A stretch of 64,000 bases of DNA from Haematococcus lacustris. Lineage: Eukaryota > Chlorophyta > Chlorophyceae > Chlamydomonadales > Haematococcaceae. Each line of letters starts with the position of its first letter. Positions within the stretch are counted from its first letter, which is position 1. Made by a program: the position numbers and the translations under genes. Below are positions 58,655 through 64,000 of the stretch, piece after piece. The notes beneath the pieces were generated by a model. It was given only the letters and a program-made list of their open reading frames with translations, searched no databases and was not told the DNA's origin. Location: the NCBI GenBank assembly GCA_030144725.1, contig JASKMD010000017.1, forward strand, positions 368,011 through 432,010, in the 5' to 3' direction.

Positions 58655-59047
58655 ACAGCCTGTGACAGTCTGTGACAACTTATATCATGTAATGTTATCA
58701 CACATTTTATAATGTTATTACTTTGTTTATTATGCAATAGCCAGACAGTATCAGAAGCGACAGCGGGAACAGGGGCAGCAGCGGTAGCAGCAGCAATGGC
58801 CTTGCCCAGGTAGTGCCCGGGCAGTGTAATGAGTGTGACTGGTGCTGACTGGTGCCTGCAGATCACCATCTTCCATGACCCTTTCAACCTGGCAGGCCTG
58901 CTAGGCACCGCCCTCATCTCAGCCGGTTTAGCTGCGGTGCTGTGGAGGGACCGGGACAGGCAGCGCCAGGCAGCAGCAGCCAACCCGCCCCAGATCGTCC
59001 TGGTGGCTGCCAGCCAACCACCCAAGCAGGAGCAGCAGGCCAGCTGA
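52674..59047 (+). CDS. EamA/DMT-type (SLC35-like) membrane transporter
   Basis: Exons 52674-53107, 53839-54059, 55175-55291, 55568-55694, 56620-56679, 57022-57041, 57412-57481, 58141-58255, 58523-58598 and 58862-59047. Phases agree except between 54059 and 55175, where one exon of length 2 mod 3 is missing from my model. A Gln-rich cytosolic N terminus (~145 residues) precedes two EamA halves. Half one: NGLLCAVLCQLIFSLAILFV, EFTAHRSLFSWLLTL, GAAMITYYYAAYLLPISEAV, and GCSLAFMGVTVLTRPAF. Half two: RALGICVGLLSASLQA, FVSKEEHALTVALWFHIV, LLLAGIAMCSFFGHL, FQLLPAATASMFAFTVVGWA, and FNLAGLLGTALISAGLAAVL. About ten membrane spans are expected. Relatives export metabolites or drugs; the substrate is unknown. 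Two introns carry Fanzor-element fragments. Confidence 0.88.
55727..56448 (-). mobile_element. Truncated Fanzor-element copy in transporter intron
   Basis: A 722-bp block flanked by a 13-bp direct repeat TTGTGCTTGGCCA (55714-55726, 56449-56461). It holds the same common end as the element at 23241 and the Fanzor C terminus on minus (MQRIGESRWRPLELCYWPEQ). It includes the motif III region but breaks off within the preceding linker. The coding part is further decayed. Confidence 0.9.
57527..57762 (-). mobile_element. Internally deleted Fanzor-element copy in transporter intron
   Basis: Joins the common end (AGCACCTTGGCCCTCAACCT at 57527) directly to the opposite end of the element (about 57555-57685, matching 26440-26600). 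It retains the Fanzor start codon context MPPRKRPSA on minus. Flanking repeats GGGGCAGAGG(G)GTACAG (57510-57526, 57763-57779) match except for one G. Confidence 0.78.
58321..58395. repeat. (GGGTGA)n microsatellite
   Basis: About twelve hexamers with one GACGAG variant in a transporter intron. Confidence 0.95.
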
Positions 59048-60637
59048 AGTGCCGGCAGCAGCAGGCCTGAGATGGTGGCGGCGGCAGGCCAGCTGCACTG
59101 CTGGCAGCACCTCAAAACGCTGCTGGCAGCACCCGATGGTGTTGCCAGCAGCAACCAGGACAGACTGCCACATGCCTGGTGGTCATGGTCAAGCAGCTTG
59201 GTCCTTTGCAACACAATCATTTGCAACAATCGGTGCAGCAAGAGTGGGAGTGTGAGAAAGAGTGAGTGAGAAAGAGTGAGTGTACTGAATGCAGTGGGTG
59301 TGGCAGGGGAGGGGTGCAAAGCCCAGCCATTGGCCTGCATTCAGGCAGTTCCTGTGCAACAGGGGTCGTGACAACTATAGTCGACTCCGTTGATTTGGTG
59401 CTTGGTGCTTAGGCACATGACTTGTTGCGAATGAATGGTCCAGGGCTGCGGTGGCCAGTGCTTGGCTCAGTGCATGGCTCCTAGGGGTTGCACACACACC
59501 AGCCTGGGCTCATCAGACCAGGCAGGGCCAAGCCAAATCAGACCAAACCAGGCCAGGCTAGATCAGGTCAGGCCCAGCCACATCAGGCCAGGCCAGGCCA
59601 GGCCAGGCCAGGCCAGGCCAGGCCAGACCAGGCCAGACCAGGTCCAGGCCAGGCGCCATCAGGCAAGCCCTGGCCAGCACCATGGTATTTCTTGTGGTGT
59701 GCAAGGTTCAGCTGCGTGCGATGCAGCATTGAAGCCAATAGTCGTCACATCTTTGCCAAACCTTCAGGTGTAAAGGGTTACATGCAGTAACGCATGCATG
59801 ATGCTACAAGCAGGGCCCCTATGTGCCTGCAGGGCGAACATAGAAGGTGAATCCACCCTCCCAAATCTCCCGGACGCAGGGCTGAATGCATGCTGGTGGC
59901 TGATAGCTGAGCAAAAGGGTGGTTTTTGTGTTGTTAATCTTTAGACAAAGGTTGATCGTTTATTTGTCGTTTTTGCATGCATGGGGGATGCATGGACCTG
60001 AGTATGTGTGTAGTGTGCATGCATGGGGGTTTGCATGCAGCTGGCTAGGCCCTGCTGGCTAGGCCCTGTGATACGATGTCGCCGAAGAATGCCCCCTAGC
60101 CCCTCGTTTGCATGGCAAGCTGACTGCAAAGTGGATGCGCCACAGGCAGTGAATGGTAACTCTTGTTGGACAGGATCTTGAGAGGGTGTTGGCCGGGGCG
60201 CTGGTGAAGATCAGGGTATTTATGGAGAGGATGTTGGACGGGCGGCGTTAGCAGGTTCATGCTCAAGTCACCAAGCACCTCTGCCTCCATCTGTAGCAGC
60301 AAACATAGTGCGTTTCTGCGGCGTCGGAAGCGTTTACACCTACTGGGAAACTGTCATGTTGCTTACATCGGAAATGCATGGGAGGTTCTGGCTGCGATGG
60401 TCCACCCGCATAATCACAAACACTCGTCGTAACAAACAAGAATCTGAGCAATGTGGAAACCACGCAAAATCGTGTGAGAGTGCAAAACTTCGCAAACAAG
60501 CACACAGGGCGGGCCGAGGAGTTCTATGGAGCCCTGTTTGGGACGGGTACAAGATTGGTGCAGCTCGTTGCCAAGTGGTCAGCAGTAGTCCACAGTGACT
60601 ATGAAACACAGCCATGCGCATACACCCTTTTCATGCA
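59048..60637. other. Intergenic between convergent genes
   Basis: About 1.6 kb between the stops of the transporter (plus) and the small membrane protein (minus). Contains a (GGCCA)n tract at about 59585-59655 and TGTAAAG near 59769, a possible algal poly(A) signal. No coding signal found. Confidence 0.5.
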
Positions 60638-60972
60638 TCATTTCTTCTTGCGCTCCCTGGCTGCTGCTGCCTCAGCCGCTGCTGCCATCTTGTCGGCGTT
60701 GGGGTTTTTGCCCTGTGGCGCATGATAGCAATCACAAAAAGCAGTGTCCAGTCTGGTCATCATCGCCAATCATGTCCCAGGCAGTGCATGGCCAATGAGC
60801 TCGACAACACCCCATGGTCAGGCAGCGGCTACTAGTAGCAATGACGTCTGTCGCTGTTGCATTGCCCATGTGGGTGCATCTACCATTTCGACTTCATTCA
60901 TGACTAAGGGTACAGAAACAATGGGAAATGGCAGCAACTACACATCGACGTCAGGAGCATCAACATTATCAT

Positions 60973-61037
<65 letters not shown>

Positions 61038-61934
61038 GCAGCAGCCGCAGCAGCCGCAGCAGCCGCAGCCGCAGCCGCAGTGGGAGGAGCAGCAGCTGTA
61101 AGGGCTTGAACCTGTTTGTGGTGTTTGATACCCTGTGCAGCATTGAGAGCCCTTAAGCTCACCTGGAAGATGTTGTCGGCCGCCTCCTGGCCTGCAGAGT
61201 GCAGGGAGCAGTCATGTTGGTCAACATCAGCAATGCCACCATCATCCAGCAACAGCACCAGGAAAAGCAAGACATATTTTTTTGCAAAGCTTCAAGGACT
61301 GCTCGGCACACTGGGGCTGCAGTTACAGCATCTTCGCTCCTTCACACCCCGCGGTGATGCCAATCACATGCTGTCACATGACACACAGCAGTTGTGATGC
61401 AAGAGGCACATGGCTTCCCCAGAGAGGCCCGCTCACCTCGCTTCAGGTACAAGGGTACGGCCAGGGAGGCAGCCAGGCTGACCACAATCCCCAGACCGAC
61501 TGCATACTCGATGGGGGCATCCACAGTACCTGCAGGCAGACATGGCAGCAGCTGGCCGCATGCTGGTGATGGTATGCAAGCTGTGTGATGCGGACTGAGA
61601 GCATGCGGATTGCAAGCGGTGCCGCATGCCAGCATGAGGAAGTAGCAGTGCTGATTTGTTTATGGTTGACTGCCATCGGGCCCGATGCGGGTCGCATCGA
61701 CGGAATGCGATGCCATTCCGTGTCAAGCCAGCATGTGTGCGGCCAATGCAAGTGAGCGCTACTGTGGATCAGCTACTGTACGGAACCACCTGTTCGCTCC
61801 GCTGCATCAGCCAGCGTGCTGATGAGGTTGGGCACGGCAACGCTCCGGCAGCGTGTTACGCGCGAGCAGGCACTGTGCGCTGGGGCCTGGATGCGAGATG
61901 GCCCAACTCGTAGACCAGCGGGAGTTTTCAACAT
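60638..61934 (-). CDS. Small plastid-targeted single-span membrane protein, unrecognised
   Basis: Four exons (61790-61934, 61437-61529, 61163-61191, 60638-60712) in perfect phase give 113 residues. The leader MLKTPAGLRVGPSRIQAPAH plus SACSRVTRCRSVAV is rich in Arg/Ser/Ala with no acids, as in a chloroplast transit peptide. Then VPNLISTLADAAERTGTV, one membrane span (YAVGLGIVVSLAASLAVPLY), and a charged stromal-type tail: KRGQEAADNIFQGKNPNADK, an Ala-rich helix, and RERKKK. I do not recognise the family; the shape suggests a small thylakoid or envelope protein. The start is supported by the leader and by the CAAC context; no upstream exon is needed. Confidence 0.82.
60976..61080. repeat. (CAG)n microsatellite with CCG interruptions
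   Basis: About 35 trinucleotides in the last intron of the small membrane-protein gene; gives a spurious poly-Ala ORF. Confidence 0.95.
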
Positions 61935-62125
61935 CATGATGGTGTGTGCTAGGCGAAACGCGGTGAATCCAAGCGACCATCTTCGGAACTTACACTTTAC
62001 ACGTCACAGAAAAAATAGGCACTTCGAAGCAGCATTGCACTCTCGTGGAACTGGATGCCTGCGACTTAATCTCGCTGGTGTAGCTTCCTCCAAACTGCTG
62101 CAAGCGGGAAGAATGGGAAGGATTG

Positions 62126-63543
62126 GCGGGGCGGGGCGGGGCGGGGCGGGGCGGGGCGGGGCGGGGCGGGGCGGGGCGGGGCGGGGCGGGGCGGGGCGGG
62201 GCGGGGCGGGGCGGGGCGGGGCGGGGCGGGGCGGGGCGGGGCGGGGCGGGGCGGGGCGGGGCGGGGCGGGGCGGGGCGGGGCGGGGCGGGGCGGGGCGGG
62301 GCGGGGCGGGGCGGGGCGGGGCGGGGCGGGGCGGGGCGGGGCGGGGCGGGGCGGGGCGGGGCGGGGCGGGGCGGGGCGGGGCGGGGCGGGGCGGGGCGGG
62401 GCGGGGCGGGGCGGGGCGGGGCGGGGCGGGGCGGGGCGGGGCGGGGCGGGGCGGGGCGGGGCGGGGCGGGGCGGGGCGGGGCGGGGCGGGGCGGGGCGGG
62501 GCGGGGCGGGGCGGGGCGGGGCGGGGCGGGGCGGGGCGGGGCGGGGCGGGGCGGGGCGGGGCGGGGCGGGGCGGGGCGGGGCGGGGCGGGGCGGGGCGGG
62601 GCGGGGCGGGGCGGGGCGGGGCGGGGCGGGGCGGGGCGGGGCGGGGCGGGGCGGGGCGGGGCGGGGCGGGGCGGGGCGGGGCGGGGCGGGGCGGGGCGGG
62701 GCGGGGCGGGGCGGGGCGGGGCGGGGCGGGGCGGGGCGGGGCGGGGCGGGGCGGGGCGGGGCGGGGCGGGGCGGGGCGGGGCGGGGCGGGGCGGGGCGGG
62801 GCGGGGCGGGGCGGGGCGGGGCGGGGCGGGGCGGGGCGGGGCGGGGCGGGGCGGGGCGGGGCGGGGCGGGGCGGGGCGGGGCGGGGCGGGGCGGGGCGGG
62901 GCGGGGCGGGGCGGGGCGGGGCGGGGCGGGGCGGGGCGGGGCGGGGCGGGGCGGGGCGGGGCGGGGCGGGGCGGGGCGGGGCGGGGCGGGGCGGGGCGGG
63001 GCGGGGCGGGGCGGGGCGGGGCGGGGCGGGGCGGGGCGGGGCGGGGCGGGGCGGGGCGGGGCGGGGCGGGGCGGGGCGGGGCGGGGCGGGGCGGGGCGGG
63101 GCGGGGCGGGGCGGGGCGGGGCGGGGCGGGGCGGGGCGGGGCGGGGCGGGGCGGGGCGGGGCGGGGCGGGGCGGGGCGGGGCGGGGCGGGGCGGGGCGGG
63201 GCGGGGCGGGGCGGGGCGGGGCGGGGCGGGGCGGGGCGGGGCGGGGCGGGGCGGGGCGGGGCGGGGCGGGGCGGGGCGGGGCGGGGCGGGGCGGGGCGGG
63301 GCGGGGCGGGGCGGGGCGGGGCGGGGCGGGGCGGGGCGGGGCGGGGCGGGGCGGGGCGGGGCGGGGCGGGGCGGGGCGGGGCGGGGCGGGGCGGGGCGGG
63401 GCGGGGCGGGGCGGGGCGGGGCGGGGCGGGGCGGGGCGGGGCGGGGCGGGGCGGGGCGGGGCGGGGCGGGGCGGGGCGGGGCGGGGCGGGGCGGGGCGGG
63501 GCGGGGCGGGGCGGGGCGGGGCGGGGCGGGGCGGGGCGGGGCG
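62126..63543. repeat. (GCGGG)n satellite, 1.4 kb
   Basis: About 283 perfect GCGGG units without a visible interruption, G-rich on plus, lying between the starts of divergent genes at 61934 and 63899. Confidence 0.99.
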
Positions 63544-63898
63544 GCCACGGACACTTATGAAACACGTACCACCCGTAGCTTGTAGAGTTCTCTATCCGGG
63601 GATGTGAGTTGCAAGAAAGTAACCACGTAGATGAGGCGCGGCGTCGTTTTGTTTACCAGGGGTAGGTTTTCTGTTAGTTGGGGACACCTGAAACCAGCAC
63701 GTCCCTACATTCCAAAAGTGTGATGTCGCCTAATTTGGCATTGAAAAGCGCGCATCACTCAGCCCTATCTTGCCCTGCCCTTCTGCTCCCGCTATCACAT
63801 CCTAGGTCTCGTGACATCGTCGTCCTGCATTTCTCCTTGATCTTGCCAGCCTGCCTGCCAGGTTGAATGCCTACCTCACACCAGCAAGGCGAAGCAGG
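63544..63898. other. Upstream region of right-edge ORF
   Basis: 355 bp between the satellite and the ATG at 63899. Likely promoter/5' UTR; nothing else recognised. Confidence 0.35.
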
Positions 63899-64000
63899 AT
63901 GGCTTCGAAAGCGAGTAAAGACCAAGGAGCTGAAACTAAAGATGGACCAAATCGTCCACTCGACCGACACAGACCCGCACAACGGCCCAGGAGGAAAGTA
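63899..64000 (+). CDS. Start of an unidentified ORF, cut by window edge
   Basis: An ATG in the context GCAGGATGGC opens 34 codons to the edge: MASKASKDQGAETKDG then an Arg/Pro-rich RHRPAQRPRRKV. Codon use is plausible but it is too short to classify. Confidence 0.4.
   Translation, partial: MASKASKDQGAETKDGPNRPLDRHRPAQRPRRKV

Noticed and set aside
61816..63607. Long GRGGA / RPAPP repeat ORFs
   Set aside because: Pure GCGGG array is open in all frames; no flanking coding signal continues into it.

Overview
The window looks like nuclear DNA of a green alga, most likely a chlamydomonadalean. Genes are split into many short exons with clean GT-AG (and a few GC-AG) junctions, the DNA is GC-rich, several proteins begin with plastid-type leaders, and introns are full of CAG/CTG and C- or G-rich satellites. 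The gene content is eukaryotic: fused UMP synthase, a CDPK-like kinase, a PPR protein, a tomosyn. I cannot name the species.

Host genes from left to right: a C2-domain plus CDPK-like kinase on minus (1-3736, 3' end outside the window); UMP synthase on minus (4200-10910, 13 exons, all phases consistent); a short PPR protein on plus (21947-27161); a pfkB-family kinase on plus (28443-33217); a very long tomosyn/Lgl-type WD40 plus R-SNARE gene on plus (33876-52113); an EamA/DMT-type transporter on plus (52674-59047); a small plastid-targeted single-span membrane protein on minus (60638-61934); and the start of one more plus-strand ORF at the right edge (63899).

Mobile DNA occupies 11.6-21.6 kb and many introns. 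I can delimit a hAT element with 8-bp target duplications (14743-16823) and a deleted relative in the last UMPS intron (4454-5887), itself carrying a nested TA-flanked element (4829-5815). A second TA-flanked element of similar size sits in a tomosyn intron (34918-35897). Two elements share GTCACCCCCGCCATTGG termini: one encodes an unfamiliar coiled-coil protein (11601-14620) and one is inserted in a Fanzor gene (19235-21094).

The most interesting system is a set of Fanzor-type genes (eukaryotic relatives of TnpB, an RNA-guided nuclease family). One (16877-21632) is interrupted by a transposon whose ends could be spliced out in frame. Another (23495-26487) lies antisense in a PPR intron. Three shorter relatives of the second element lie in introns of the tomosyn and transporter genes. 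All four copies share one end, vary at the other, and are flanked by 13-17 bp direct repeats, a pattern more like retroposition than cut-and-paste. Both long Fanzor ORFs carry frame lesions.

The tomosyn gene, its introns and the right flank contain large pure satellites: CCTCA/CCCCA/CCTCG, CCCA/CCCG, CCCCA, GGGGCA, and a 1.4-kb GCGGG array. These generate most of the long spurious ORFs.
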